Shown here: in pieces, positions 53,946 through 63,082 of the stretch
Position numbering within the stretch: the first letter of the stretch is position 1
Layout of the letters: the number at the start of each line of letters is the position of its first letter
Origin: JBAXEO01 sp963789515
GTDB lineage: Bacteria; Actinomycetota; Coriobacteriia; Anaerosomatales; JAAXUF01
Direction: 5' to 3'
NCBI GenBank assembly: GCA_963789515.1
Contig: CAWBKW010000001.1
Coordinates: forward strand, 1-64,000
Length of the DNA stretch: 64,000 nucleotides
The notes under the pieces: generated by a model
What the model was told of the DNA's origin: nothing
The model's database searches: none
The model's input: the letters and a program-made list of their open reading frames with translations, nothing else
Program-made: the position numbers and the translations under genes

Positions 53946-54932
53946 CTACTGCACGTGGCACCGCACGCAGAAGAGCGGCGAGTGGCAGTCCAGGCACTGC
54001 GCGACGCCCCGCTGTTCGGCGTCGATGAAGTGCTGCTTGAGCCACGTCCCCTTCGCCGGGTCGTAGGCCTTGTGGTGGCACATCGTGCACATGTCGAGCC
54101 GCTCGCCGTGGCAGCGCGCGCACGTGGCGCGGTTCAGCTGCGCGGTGGCGGCATGACCGGTGGCTCCCTTGGCCCATCCTTTCGGATGCGGCATCTGCAC
54201 CCCATGGCAGTCGTTGCAGAAGGCCTTCGTGTGACACATCTCGCACTGCTTGGGATCCGACTTCGCGACCTTTCCGTGCTCCCGCTTCTTCCACGTGGGG
54301 GCCGTGTGCGATTTCGGGAGCAGTTCGTAGTCGGCGGGATGGCAGACACCGCACTCCGCCGACGCCTTGGGCTGCTCAGGTGTGCCGTGGCACGTGAAGC
54401 ACTGCGACATGAGTGAGATGGCGTTGCCGCGCGTCTCGATCGGGTGGGCCGTCCTGACGTGGCAGGAGACGCACGACCCGTTGAGTTCGGCATGCTTCGC
54501 GTGATCGAGGGTGATCCGGAAGCCGGAGGTCGCCTTTCGATTCACATCGTGGCACTGCAGACAGACTTCGTCCTGCACCGGTTCGTTCCCGGGCACCCTC
54601 TGGTCGACGGGGTCCGTGTAGTCGCCGGAAGCGTGCGCCGCGACGTCGCGCGCGAGCAGCTGACCCCGACCGACGAGTCGCTGAGGCATCGCATACCACT
54701 TGGTGGGCTTCTGGTGGCACTTCACACACGCGACCTCCGCGTGCGCCGAGTGCGACCAGGTCTCAGTCCTCGGCGCCATCTCGTGGCAGGACCCGCACAG
54801 CCTCGGAGACGCGGTGGCGAGATCGATCACAACAGCAAGCGCGACCACGCCGAGAACCACCGCGACGGCCACGAGAACCCACTTGTTCACGCTGCGGGGG
54901 CTGCGCTTCTTGTCATCCTGCTCGGTGTCCAC
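53946..54932 (-). CDS. Dodecaheme membrane-anchored cytochrome c
   Basis: 328 residues from GTG 54,932. One N-terminal helix ('WVLVAVAVVLGVVALAVVI') anchors a periplasmic or extracellular part with twelve CxxCH heme motifs (CGSCH, CVKCH, CLQCH, CVSCH, CFTCH, CGVCH, CEMCH, CNDCH, CARCH, CTMCH, CLDCH, CVRCH). The first ('LCGSCHEM', with Met) and the helix recall NapC/NirT quinol oxidases. Last in the five-cytochrome operon and probably an electron outlet. About one heme per 27 residues makes a closely packed wire. Intact frame. Confidence 0.86.
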   Translation of the reverse strand: MDTEQDDKKRSPRSVNKWVLVAVAVVLGVVALAVVIDLATASPRLCGSCHEMAPRTETWSHSAHAEVACVKCHQKPTKWYAMPQRLVGRGQLLARDVAAHASGDYTDPVDQRVPGNEPVQDEVCLQCHDVNRKATSGFRITLDHAKHAELNGSCVSCHVRTAHPIETRGNAISLMSQCFTCHGTPEQPKASAECGVCHPADYELLPKSHTAPTWKKREHGKVAKSDPKQCEMCHTKAFCNDCHGVQMPHPKGWAKGATGHAATAQLNRATCARCHGERLDMCTMCHHKAYDPAKGTWLKQHFIDAEQRGVAQCLDCHSPLFCVRCHVQ

Positions 54933-54942
54933 TGAGCCTCAC

Positions 54943-55761
54943 CTACTTGACGATCACGAGGGTCGGATCGAAGTTCTTCGTGGGAAGCTCGCCATGGCAC
55001 TTGACGCAGAATGCGGCGTCGTGACACGCCTCGCAGCTGCGGTGCTTCGCGACCTGCGCCCCGTGCGTGGCGCGCCAGTCGGCCGTGTGCGAGCGCGGCC
55101 GACGAGCATGGCAGTCCACGCACCAGTTCTCGGTCCACTTGTGGCAGCTGTCGCACTCAGGATCGGCCGCCTTCTTCGCGTGGACGATGTCCCAGTCCGC
55201 CGCCCTGTGCGTGGCAGGTACCGCCTTGGCAGTGTGGCACACCGTACAGCCGTTCTTGGCGGTGTCGCCGTCATGACAGCGGAGGCAGCCGGACATCGGC
55301 GGAGTGTGCTTGCCCTCGGGACTCTTGTCGTGAACGACGTAGTTGTGACACTCGACGCACTTCATCTTCAGCACGGTGACATGGGCGCGATGCGGTATCT
55401 GCAGATCGCCCTTCGGCGAGACGGTGCGCAGGTCGTTGTGGCAGGCCAGACAGGACTCGTTGGTCGGTGTGCTGAAGACCCTCGGTTCCCGCGAGCGGAA
55501 GACGAGCGACAGGTAGAACTCGCCAACCATCCGCGCACGGTAGGTCGCCCGGGCGACGGTGTTCGGCGGCACGTGACACCCCTCGCAGCCGGCCCCGACG
55601 TGGGTCGACGTGGACCACGCCTCGTACTTCTTGTTCAGGCTCGGCACGCGGCCGAAGAACGCGGGACGTGACGCGAGAAAGCCCGGGAGCACGACAAGGA
55701 GGAGGAGCGCGAGCACCGCGATGCCGGCGAATAGGTATCTCTTGCGCCGCAGGTCAACCAT
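54943..55761 (-). CDS. Nonaheme membrane-anchored cytochrome c
   Basis: 272 residues. ATG 55,761 overlaps the stop of the gene upstream (TGATG). An N-terminal helix ('LFAGIAVLALLLLVVLPGF') is followed by nine CxxCH motifs (CEGCH, CLACH, CVECH, CLRCH, CTVCH, CDSCH, CVDCH, CEACH, CVKCH). It is clearly paralogous to the two genes upstream: 'AWSTSTHVGAGCEGCH', 'SCLACHNDLRTVSPKGDLQI' and 'PHRAHVTVLKMKCVECH' have equivalents in both. The fourth heme motif here is canonical (CLRCH), whereas the paralog at 55,761-56,534 has CX3CH at that place. Confidence 0.86.
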   Translation of the reverse strand: MVDLRRKRYLFAGIAVLALLLLVVLPGFLASRPAFFGRVPSLNKKYEAWSTSTHVGAGCEGCHVPPNTVARATYRARMVGEFYLSLVFRSREPRVFSTPTNESCLACHNDLRTVSPKGDLQIPHRAHVTVLKMKCVECHNYVVHDKSPEGKHTPPMSGCLRCHDGDTAKNGCTVCHTAKAVPATHRAADWDIVHAKKAADPECDSCHKWTENWCVDCHARRPRSHTADWRATHGAQVAKHRSCEACHDAAFCVKCHGELPTKNFDPTLVIVK

Positions 55762-56534
55762 CAGTGGCACTCCTTGCAGAACTTCTCGCCGCCATGGCAC
55801 ACGAGGCAGCCGTCACCGCGCTGCTTGGCCAGGGGCCCGTGCTCCTTCTTCCAGTTGCCGACGTGAGAGGGCGGCCGCTTCTCGTGGCACTTGGCACAGT
55901 ACTCGGGCGTCCAGTCGTGGCACGAACCGCAGTCTTCCGTAGCCGCCATGCGCCCATGGACCTCGAGCCAGTCCTTCTTCTTGTGGGTGGCGGGCGTCTC
56001 CTTGCGGGTGTGACAGTCGACGCACTGGTTGCTCGCCGTGTCCCCGTTGTGACACTGCGCGAGGCACCCCTCCATCTCGGGCCGGTTGAATCCCCGCCGG
56101 TTGAGCGAGTGCACGAGGTCCTTGTGGCAGGCGACGCATTCGAGCTTGAGCGTCTCAACGTGCGCTCGGTGCGGGATGAGCAGGTCCCCGCTCGGGGCCA
56201 CCCGCCGATAGCTCGTGTGGCACTTCTGGCACGCTTCCTTGCGTGGAGCCTTCAACAGGTTCGTGCTCGACGGACCTTGGACCAACTGTGAGTAGAAGGC
56301 CGGGACCGACGCCGCGGCAAAGGTCAGGAACCCTTTGGCACCCGGTTCCATGTGGCATTGCGCGCAGGAGATCTTCGAGTGTGTCGAAGTGGCCCAGTGG
56401 TCCATGCGCTGACCCATCGCCGGGTAGCGCCGATAGTAGCCGGGCTGCAGCATCGACACGACAGGCAACACCAGAAGCACGACCGCAACGATCATGAGAC
56501 CGATCGCGCCCCACTTGAGCACGCGGGGGGACAC
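55761..56534 (-). CDS. Multiheme cytochrome c, eight CxxCH plus one CX3CH motif
   Basis: 257 residues from ATG 56,534, directly abutting the upstream cytochrome gene. A membrane helix ('LMIVAVVLLVLPVVSML') precedes CAQCH, CQKCH, CVACH, then CLAQCH (CX3CH, bases 56,049-56,066), CVDCH, CGSCH, CAKCH, CLVCH and a terminal CKECH as the very last residues. Same architecture as its two neighbours. The extra residue in the fourth motif keeps the frame and has no base-error signature, so it is probably genuine. Confidence 0.85.
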   Translation of the reverse strand: MSPRVLKWGAIGLMIVAVVLLVLPVVSMLQPGYYRRYPAMGQRMDHWATSTHSKISCAQCHMEPGAKGFLTFAAASVPAFYSQLVQGPSSTNLLKAPRKEACQKCHTSYRRVAPSGDLLIPHRAHVETLKLECVACHKDLVHSLNRRGFNRPEMEGCLAQCHNGDTASNQCVDCHTRKETPATHKKKDWLEVHGRMAATEDCGSCHDWTPEYCAKCHEKRPPSHVGNWKKEHGPLAKQRGDGCLVCHGGEKFCKECH

Positions 56535-57560
56535 CTACTCCATCTCCTTGAACTGCTGATGGCATTCCTCGCACCACGGCTTCTTGTGACACGCCAGGCA
56601 GCGCGGATCGTCCACGGCCTTCGCCTGCTTGCTGTGCCGGCCGATCCACGTCGCGGTCGCGCCGTGGAACGCAGGGCGCTGCAGGTGGCACTCGTCGCAC
56701 TCACCCACCGATTGGTGGCAGAGCAGACACTTCGCCTTGTCTTTGAGAGCCTCAGCGCCGTGGTAGCGGCTCGTCCACTCGGGTTTGACGTGAAGCGCCT
56801 CTATCGCTTTCATGCCGACTTCGATGGGCAGCCCGTTGAACTTGGGCTTGACCCCTGTCGTGTGGCACTGCTGGCACTGCTCGACCTTGTGACACGACTC
56901 CAGGCATGCGCTCTCACCCGTGGTGGCGACGACGGACGCATGTTCCGTCTTCCACTGGTCGCCGGACTCGTGAAGCACGTGGTGGCAGTTGTAGCACTGG
57001 TCGGTCTTCTTGGTTCCCACGTGGCACCCGTAGGAGACGCAGACACCGCTGAACGGCATCTTCTTGTGCTTCTCCATGTACTTCTCGAAGTGCGCGGTCC
57101 ACTTGTGACAGTCCACGCAGTTGCGGGTCTCGCTCGCCACGCGCAGGTGGGCGGGGTGCGGGATCCGCTTGGTACGCCTCGCGTCGTCACTCCAGTCGTC
57201 CTCGTGGCACTTGAGGCACGCTTCCCTGGTCGGCGGAGCGAACTTGAAGTAGCGCAGTGTGCTCTCGGTATCGGTGGTGACGAAGCTGCGATAGAAGTCG
57301 CCGACGAGCGAGATACCGTTTGCCTACGGGCTGCGTCTGGTGACACTGCCGGCAGGCGATGCCCTCGTGGGCCGAGTTCTCGAGATTGACGAAGCGCCGG
57401 TTCAAGAGGTGGTAGCGGGAGAAGAACTGCGGCGTGGAGGAGACGGCCAGCGGGACGGCCAGCGCCACCAACGAGCAGCACGACGGCCGACCACTGCCGC
57501 GATGACGATGATTCGGAGGGCCCGGGGCCTGGACTTGGATCCCGGCTCTTTCGCGGTCAC
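56535..57560 (-). CDS. Multiheme cytochrome c, nine CxxCH plus CX4CH and CX3CH motifs (frameshifted)
   Basis: GTG 57,560 begins 'TAKEPGSKSRPRALRIIVIAA', a membrane helix, then 'FSRYHLLNRRFVNLENSAHEG' (split) and CRQCH. Shifts near 57,490 and 57,325 are needed. After the second comes 'SLVGDFYRSFVTTDTE' and CLKCH. Then follow CVDCH, CVSYGCH (CX4CH, 57,021-57,041), CYNCH, CLESCH (CX3CH, 56,889-56,906), CQQCH, CLLCH, CDECH, CLACH, CEECH. ~340 residues. Largest of the three paralogs and first after NrfD, so plausibly the first electron acceptor from the NrfD-ferredoxin module. Confidence 0.8.
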
Positions 57561-57567
57561 CTGAGGA

Positions 57568-58828
57568 TCATCCCGCCTCGAAGGCGCGCTCAGTGGCGAT
57601 CTCGTCAGAGTACGCCGCATGACCCTCGCCGTGCTCCTCCTCGGGCACTTCGAGGGGAAGGACCTTGGCGCCGAGCGTCATGATGATCAGTCCGAGTGCG
57701 AGGATGCCGAGCGCGAGGAGGATCTCGGTGAGACTGGGGAAGTACGGCGGCGTGTACTGGCCGAGCGGGTTGATCGCGAAGCCCATCGCCATGAGCGACA
57801 TAGCGCTTGAGGAAGATGGCCACCACGTACATCGCCGAGGCCGTGATCTGGATGGCGGGCAGATGCCGCGTCTTACGGCCGGCGAGCAGTGCGAACGCCG
57901 TGATGCCGAGGAAGAGCACCGGGAGGAACACCGCCGAGTACCCGCCGGTGATGAACTCGTCGAAGCGGATCGTGTGACCCGGCTTGGCCGATGTCGGCCA
58001 GTAGACGGTGATGATCTCGACGAACAGCAGGAACAGGTCGATGATGATGACGGTCGCGAGCAGCGTCGACAGGCTCCGGAACATGCTCGGCTTGAACTTG
58101 AGCACGCTGTAGTGCTGCATGATGTAGGCGCAGATGAGCAGGAGCGCGATGCCGGACGCGGTCGCCGAGGTCAGGAAGATCGGCACCATCACCGCCGTGT
58201 TCCACAGCTCGCGGGACTTGTTGAGCGCGAGCACGAACGCCGTCGTCGTGTGCAGGTAGATGGCGAAGGGCAGCGCGATCAGCGTCATCGTGAACGCGAG
58301 CTTCTCGCCCCCCTTGCGCGTGATGAGGACCCACAGGTCGATGAAGCAGATGATCATGTAGATGTTGGCCGCACTGCCGGTGTAGATGAAGGGCGACGTG
58401 GGGTTGGGGGTCAGGAGCATCCAAACCGCCCGCCACGGCCGCTCCATGTCGGTGACGATGCCGAGCAGCGCCATCATCACGAGCACGCCGGCCTGCAGCA
58501 CCGCGAGCCGGGACAGCGGCCGGTACTGCTCGGCGCCGAACAGGTGCACGCTCGCGTAGACGACAAGTCCACCCGCCGACAGGCCGACGAAGTACATGTA
58601 GTTGGTGAACCACAGGCCCCACGGGTAGTTGTTGCGCATCGCCACGACCGAGCCGCCGTTGGCGAGCATCGCGGCCCACGCCATGGCGCCCAGGACGAGG
58701 AAGATCCCGAGCAGTCCGACGAACGCCCAGTAGCGGCCACCCGCGGTCTTGAGCGCGCCGAAGTTGAAGTCGATGCCGATGAAGCGCTTCACCCCGGGAC
58801 GGGGGGCCGAGACGTCAGTCATCGTCAT
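57568..58828 (-). CDS. NrfD/PsrC-family integral membrane quinone-interacting subunit (frameshifted)
   Basis: About 420 residues with 8-10 helices: 'YWAFVGLLGIFLVLGAMAWA', 'GLWFTNYMYFVGLSAGGLVV', 'LAVLQAGVLVMMALLGIVTD', 'LATVIIIDLFLLFVEIITVYW' (written as windows). The 'GLSAGG' and 'NKSRELWNT' regions are typical of NrfD proteins that oxidise or reduce menaquinone beside a ferredoxin subunit. ATG 58,828 overlaps the ferredoxin stop (TGATG). A base shift near 57,800 joins 'VVAIFLKRY' to 'SLMAMGFAINPLGQY' and the last helix ('LLALGILALGLIIMTLG'), ending at 57,568. Confidence 0.87.
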
Positions 58829-59742
58829 CACCCCACATACCAGATCAGTGGGTCGTTACCGAGTTCTTCCTTCAGTCGCCAGACTCGGCGCGTCCGGAGC
58901 AGCTGCGAGACCTCGCTGTCGGGGTCGTTGAGGTCGCCGAACTTGCGCGCGCCCACCGGGCACGCCTCGGTACATGCGGTGGTCTTGCCATTGCGCACCC
59001 GCTGCACGCAGAACGTGCACTTCTCGACGACGCCCGCCTTCTCTTCCAGGGGGACGTCGGGATTGACCTCGGCCTTGGGCACCTCGGGCTCGACCCAGTT
59101 GAAGTGCCGGGCATCGTAGGGGCAGGTCACCATGCAGTTGCGGCACGCGATGCACTTGTCGTAGTCGATGAGCACGATCCCGTCGGGATCCTTCCACGTG
59201 GCGATCACGGGGCATCCGTAGACGCACGTCGGCTTCGCGCAGTGCATGCACTGGACCGGCATGTACCACTTGTCGGGCCTGCCGCCTTCCTCGTAGTCGA
59301 GCACCGAGCTCTCGATGTCGACCTTGCCGAGCTCCATCTCCAGCACCTGGATGTAGGTGAAGCCGGAGTCGCGGCCGATGTTGTTCTCCTTGACGCACGC
59401 GTAGACGCACCTTCGGCAGCCGATGCAGGCCTTCACATCGATGACCATCCCCCACTTCTGCTTGCCGGGGGGCGGTGCGTAGGAGACCGTGTGGCCGGGG
59501 TAGTTGACGGGCTGGTCCTCCTCGGTGACCCAGCCGATCCCACCATCGCCGACGGAGGGGGTCTCGGCTTCCGAGGCCACGGCGGTCACGCCCGAAGCCG
59601 AGATGAGTGCCGGTGCGGTACCGGCTGCCAGGATGCCCGCCGCCGCTCCGAGGCCGGTCAGGAACCGCCGTCGCGACAGGGTGCATCCGGCGGGAAGCAT
59701 CCCCTCGTCCTCGGCCCGGACCATCTCTTCGTCTTTACTCAT
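58828..59742 (-). CDS. Tat-exported four-cluster ferredoxin (NrfC/DmsB-like iron-sulfur subunit)
   Basis: 304 residues from ATG 59,742, whose ATGA overlaps the cytochrome stop. Twin-arginine signal 'LSRRRFLTGLG' (~24-34), then four Cys groups: 'CIGCRRCVYACVKEN', 'CMHCAKPTCVYGCP', 'CIACRNCMVTCPYDA' and 'CTFCVQRVRNG...CTEACP'. These are the [4Fe-4S] sets of the NrfC/PsrB/DmsB family. Tat export places it on the outer face, next to NrfD and the cytochromes, so electrons pass between menaquinone and hemes through these clusters. Intact frame. Confidence 0.9.
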   Translation of the reverse strand: MSKDEEMVRAEDEGMLPAGCTLSRRRFLTGLGAAAGILAAGTAPALISASGVTAVASEAETPSVGDGGIGWVTEEDQPVNYPGHTVSYAPPPGKQKWGMVIDVKACIGCRRCVYACVKENNIGRDSGFTYIQVLEMELGKVDIESSVLDYEEGGRPDKWYMPVQCMHCAKPTCVYGCPVIATWKDPDGIVLIDYDKCIACRNCMVTCPYDARHFNWVEPEVPKAEVNPDVPLEEKAGVVEKCTFCVQRVRNGKTTACTEACPVGARKFGDLNDPDSEVSQLLRTRRVWRLKEELGNDPLIWYVG

Positions 59743-60427
59743 CGCGTGCGCCTTCCCAGAACCAGAAAACCGATGATGCCGGCCGACGGCGACCACACCG
59801 AGAGCTGCCATGATCGAGAGCCAGATCGGGGTGTAGACCGGAGGCTGAACGGGCGGCGAGGCCATCGGCTTGAAGGGCTCTCGCTCGCCAACAGCGCGTA
59901 CCTCGACGCCGGTCCCCTGGAACGGAGGCAGGGCGGCGACGTAGATCCAGGACGGCGTGTGCGGGTCGTGGCAACCGGCCGACGTGCACTTGGGCTGCCG
60001 CTTGCCGTGGATCCCCGCCTGCCACTCCCGGTACTTCTCGAAGTGGCATCGCTGGCAGACGCGCGAGACGTCACCGGTGACGTACACCCTGGTGCCGTCG
60101 GCGGCGAGCAGCATCCCGGGGTTCTTCGTCGGGTCATCATGGCACACGACGCAGGCCTGGTTGCCCTTGCCAAGGATGTCGTGAGCTTCGAGCTTGATCT
60201 CGTGCTTCTTGAACCCGTTCGGAAGCGGCTTGGTGGACTTGCCGTCCGGGCCGAGGGTCACCGGGTGGCACTTGGTGCACGGATCGAACGCAAGTTCCCC
60301 GGTCGACGCATTGCCCGGCGTACGCGAGCGACGCGAATGAGAGAAACGTGAGCATCATGAGAAGGAGTACTGCGAGCGCGCCGGCTGAACGTTGCGAGGG
60401 GGTGGCGGACCGTACGGGCCCGGACAC
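59739..60427 (-). CDS. Membrane-anchored cytochrome c, three CxxCH plus one CX4CH motif (frameshifted)
   Basis: GTG 60,427 with a signal peptide ('ALAVLLLMMLTFLSFASLAYA'-like, residues 17-36). A shift near 60,320 leads to CTKCH, CVVCH, CQRCH and CTSAGCH (CX4CH, 59,968-59,988, followed by 'DPHTPSWIYV'). A C-terminal helix ('IWLSIMAALGVVAV', then 'GIIGFLVLG' after a shift near 59,790) anchors it, ending at 59,739. It opens the operon. The cytochrome-ferredoxin-NrfD trio resembles the CbcS-CbcT-CbcU set of Geobacter. 'GCHDPH' endings are common in such cytochromes. Confidence 0.78.
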
Positions 60428-60632
60428 CCTGTGCGAGTTGTGTCGGTTCTATGGCGCTCACACCACCTCTGTGCACTGGGATTGATACCGGAGCCAACAG
60501 TAGCACCCCCTCTGACCACCGCGATTCGCGCACTATTGTCGTAATGTTAGGGTTGTGTTAATCGCCGTTCTGCGCCCCGTGGGCTATTCTAGCGGGAAGT
60601 GACTCGCCGTTAGCAAAGGGGAGCGGGCGTCC
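60428..60632. promoter_or_regulatory. Divergent promoter region, cytochrome operon versus two-component system
   Basis: 205 bases between the cytochrome operon (minus) and the response-regulator gene (plus). GTTAGGGTT (60,546-60,554; reverse complement AACCCTAAC) next to GTGTTAAT resembles half-sites of OmpR/PhoB-type regulators, and the same 9-mer occurs at 63,123-63,131. TATTCT at ~60,585 could be a -10 box for the regulator gene. Inference from pattern only. Confidence 0.4.
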
Positions 60633-61314
60633 GTGAAGCGGATCCTGGTCGTGGATGATGAGGAATCCATCCTCAAGGTGGTCGACTACGCCCTCGCCGA
60701 AGCCGGCTACGAGGTTCACACCGCGATCGACGGCCCCGGTGCCGAGTTCATGTTCCAGGAGATCGGGCCCGATCTCGTCATCCTCGACGTCATGCTCCCG
60801 GGCAAGTCCGGCCTCGACGTCGCGCGCGACCTGCGCGCCACGTCGAACGTACCCATCATCATGCTTTCCGCACGCGGAGACGAGGTCGACCGCATCCTGG
60901 GCCTTGAGTTCGGAGCCGACGACTACGTCACCAAGCCCTTCTCCCCGCGCGAGCTCGTGAGCCGGGTACGCGCCATTCTGCGCCGCGTGGAAGGCGGATC
61001 CGCCGAGAAGGCCTGCATCGAGATCGGCGACCTGCAGATCGACACGCTGTCTCGGCAGGTCAAGCTTCTCGGCCAGCCCCTGCACCTCACGACCTCCGAG
61101 TACGGCATCCTGCTGCTCCTCGCGCAGACACCCCGGAAAGGCGTACTCGCGGCAGGCGATCCTCTCGGCGCTGTGGGACGAGTCCCCGGTCGGTGACGAG
61201 CGGGCCGTGGACGTGCACATCCACAACATCCGCGAGAAGATCGAAGAAGACCCCAAGAACCCGACGTACCTTCTCACGGTGCGCGGCTTCGGCTACCGGC
61301 TGAGGGAGCCGTAG
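60633..61314 (+). CDS. OmpR-family response regulator (frameshifted)
   Basis: Receiver domain: 'KRILVVDDEESILKVVDYAL' with the acidic pair, the phosphorylated Asp in 'LVILDVMLPGKSGLDVA', the Ser/Thr switch 'IIMLSARG' and Lys in 'YVTKPFSPREL'. The winged-helix output begins 'IEIGDLQIDTLSRQV' and 'LTTSEYGILLLLAQ'. A base shift near 61,138 joins it to 'YSRQAILSALWDESPVGDER', 'VDVHIHNIREKIEEDPKNP' and 'TVRGFGYRLREP', stop 61,312-61,314. GTG 60,633 start. ~226 residues, normal. Divergent from the cytochrome operon, which it may control. Confidence 0.88.
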
Positions 61315-61318
61315 GCAG

Positions 61319-63082
61319 ATGCCGCAGCGCCGACGAGGCTCGATCCGCCTCTGGCAGACCGAGCTGTTCCTCGTGGTGATCGTCGTGGCGATGCTCATCC
61401 TGTCCGGGTCGCTCTCGGCGGGACTGAAGGTCACCCTCGCCCGCATGGCCGAGACGAGCGAGCTACGAAACGTCTCGGCGCTCGCGCGGCGGCTGGAGCC
61501 CGAGTTCCCGCTCGCCGTCAACGGAATGACCGGCGTGCGCGAGCTGGTCACCGAGTACCGCGACATCTACGGCGGCGGCATCTGGATCTACGACAGCGAA
61601 GGCAAACTGCTCGAGTCGGCCTACGACAGTGCGCCCACGAACGCCGTGCTCGAATCAGCGCGGCTGGGCGGGCTCGACGAGAGCGCCTCGTATGCGGCGA
61701 GCGACCTGCGAGCGGACGGCTGGGTGGTCGCGGCCAAGCCCCTGCGTGGTCCGAGCGGCAAGCCGGAGGGTACCGTCGTGACAGCGAGCGACGTCGACCT
61801 GTCGGTGGCCATCATGCAGGCGGTTCGCGACCGGCTCTGGGTCACGTTCTGGGTGTCGCTCGTCGTCGCCGGCCTTCTCGGGTTCGGATTCGCCGAGCTC
61901 GTCAGCAGGCGCATCCGAGCCATGTCCGACGCGGCCGCGGCGATGGCGGCGGGCGACTTCGAGCAGCGGCTTTCGGCCGGCTTCGTCCCCGACGAGGTCC
62001 AGGACCTCGCCGATTCGTACAACACCATGGCCTCCACCCTGGGCGAGGCGTTCGGCGCGATCCAGGAGAGCCGGCGTCAGATCGCGGCGGTCGTGGAGTC
62101 GATGGCCGAGGGAGTCGTCGCATTCGACTCCACAGGAGTGGTGCTCGTCACCAACCCGGAGGCCGTCCGGTTGCTCGCCGCATCCGGCCGCGACCTGCTG
62201 GGCACGACCGTGGAGACGATCACCGCCGAGCCGACCGTGCTCGAGGTCGTGCGCAAGGCACTGGCCGGAGAGAGCGCGGCGGAGACGGTGTCGCTCGGCC
62301 AGTTCATCGTGCTGCTCCACTGCACTCCCCTGCTCGACGCCGACTCCGCAGTGGACGGCGCCGTGCTGCTGCTCGCCGACGTGACCGAGCAGCACCGCGT
62401 CGAGGACGCGCAGCGCCGGTTCGTCGCCGACGCGAGCCACGAGATGCGCACGCCGATCGCGGCGCTCAAGGGGATGCTCGAGCTGCTGGCCGACGGAGCC
62501 AAGGACGTGCCCGAGGTCAGGGACGACTTCATCCGAACGATGCAGGTCGAGTCGGACCGGCTCGGCCGGCTCGTCGCCGACCTGCTCACGCTCGCGCGGC
62601 TCGAGTCGGGGAGCCTGCGGCTTCGGGTCACATCGGAGTTCGTCACCGACCTTCTCGGCGATGTCGCGGGCGTCATGCAGACGCTTGCCGAGCAGGCCGG
62701 AGTGACGCTCTCCGTCGAGGTGCCTGACGAAGACGTGCGCGTGCTCGCCGATCGGGACAGGGTCGTGCAGGTGCTGTTGAGCTTCACCGACAACGCGCTG
62801 AAGCACTCGCCTTCCGGCGCGACGGTCCACCTGTGCGCGAAGCGCGCGGGGGACTCCGTTCTCCTGGAGGTGACCGACGAGGGCCCGGGCATCGAGCCGG
62901 AGGAGGTCTCCCGCGTCTTCGAGCGCTTCTACCGGACCGACACGGCGCGCGCGGGAGGCGGGGGCACGGGTCTTGGACTCGCCATCGCTAAGGAGATCGT
63001 CGAGGCCCACGGCTCGAGCATCGACGTCCGTTCGACCCTGGGTGCGGGAACGACCTTCAGCTTCGCGCTGCCCCCCGCCTGA
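61319..63082 (+). CDS. Sensor histidine kinase, HAMP-PAS-HisKA-HATPase
   Basis: 587 residues, intact, starting four bases after the regulator gene. TM1 'LFLVVIVVAMLILSGSL', a periplasmic sensor of ~130 residues, and TM2 'LWVTFWVSLVVAGLLGFGF' are followed by HAMP ('RRIRAMSDAAAAMAAGDFEQ'), PAS ('VVESMAEGVVAFDSTGVVLV'), HisKA with the phosphorylated His in 'FVADASHEMRTPIAALKGM', N-box 'SFTDNALKHSP', and G-boxes 'VTDEGPGIEPEEVSRVFERF' and 'GGGGTGLGLAIAKEIVEAHG'. PhoR-like layout. The signal is unknown; position suggests redox or electron-acceptor sensing. Confidence 0.92.
   Translation: MPQRRRGSIRLWQTELFLVVIVVAMLILSGSLSAGLKVTLARMAETSELRNVSALARRLEPEFPLAVNGMTGVRELVTEYRDIYGGGIWIYDSEGKLLESAYDSAPTNAVLESARLGGLDESASYAASDLRADGWVVAAKPLRGPSGKPEGTVVTASDVDLSVAIMQAVRDRLWVTFWVSLVVAGLLGFGFAELVSRRIRAMSDAAAAMAAGDFEQRLSAGFVPDEVQDLADSYNTMASTLGEAFGAIQESRRQIAAVVESMAEGVVAFDSTGVVLVTNPEAVRLLAASGRDLLGTTVETITAEPTVLEVVRKALAGESAAETVSLGQFIVLLHCTPLLDADSAVDGAVLLLADVTEQHRVEDAQRRFVADASHEMRTPIAALKGMLELLADGAKDVPEVRDDFIRTMQVESDRLGRLVADLLTLARLESGSLRLRVTSEFVTDLLGDVAGVMQTLAEQAGVTLSVEVPDEDVRVLADRDRVVQVLLSFTDNALKHSPSGATVHLCAKRAGDSVLLEVTDEGPGIEPEEVSRVFERFYRTDTARAGGGGTGLGLAIAKEIVEAHGSSIDVRSTLGAGTTFSFALPPA

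Noticed and set aside
57665..59119. 484-codon plus-strand frame across NrfD and ferredoxin genes
   Set aside because: Highly charged, Glu/Arg/His-biased antisense frame; the minus strand has overlapping, recognisable genes.
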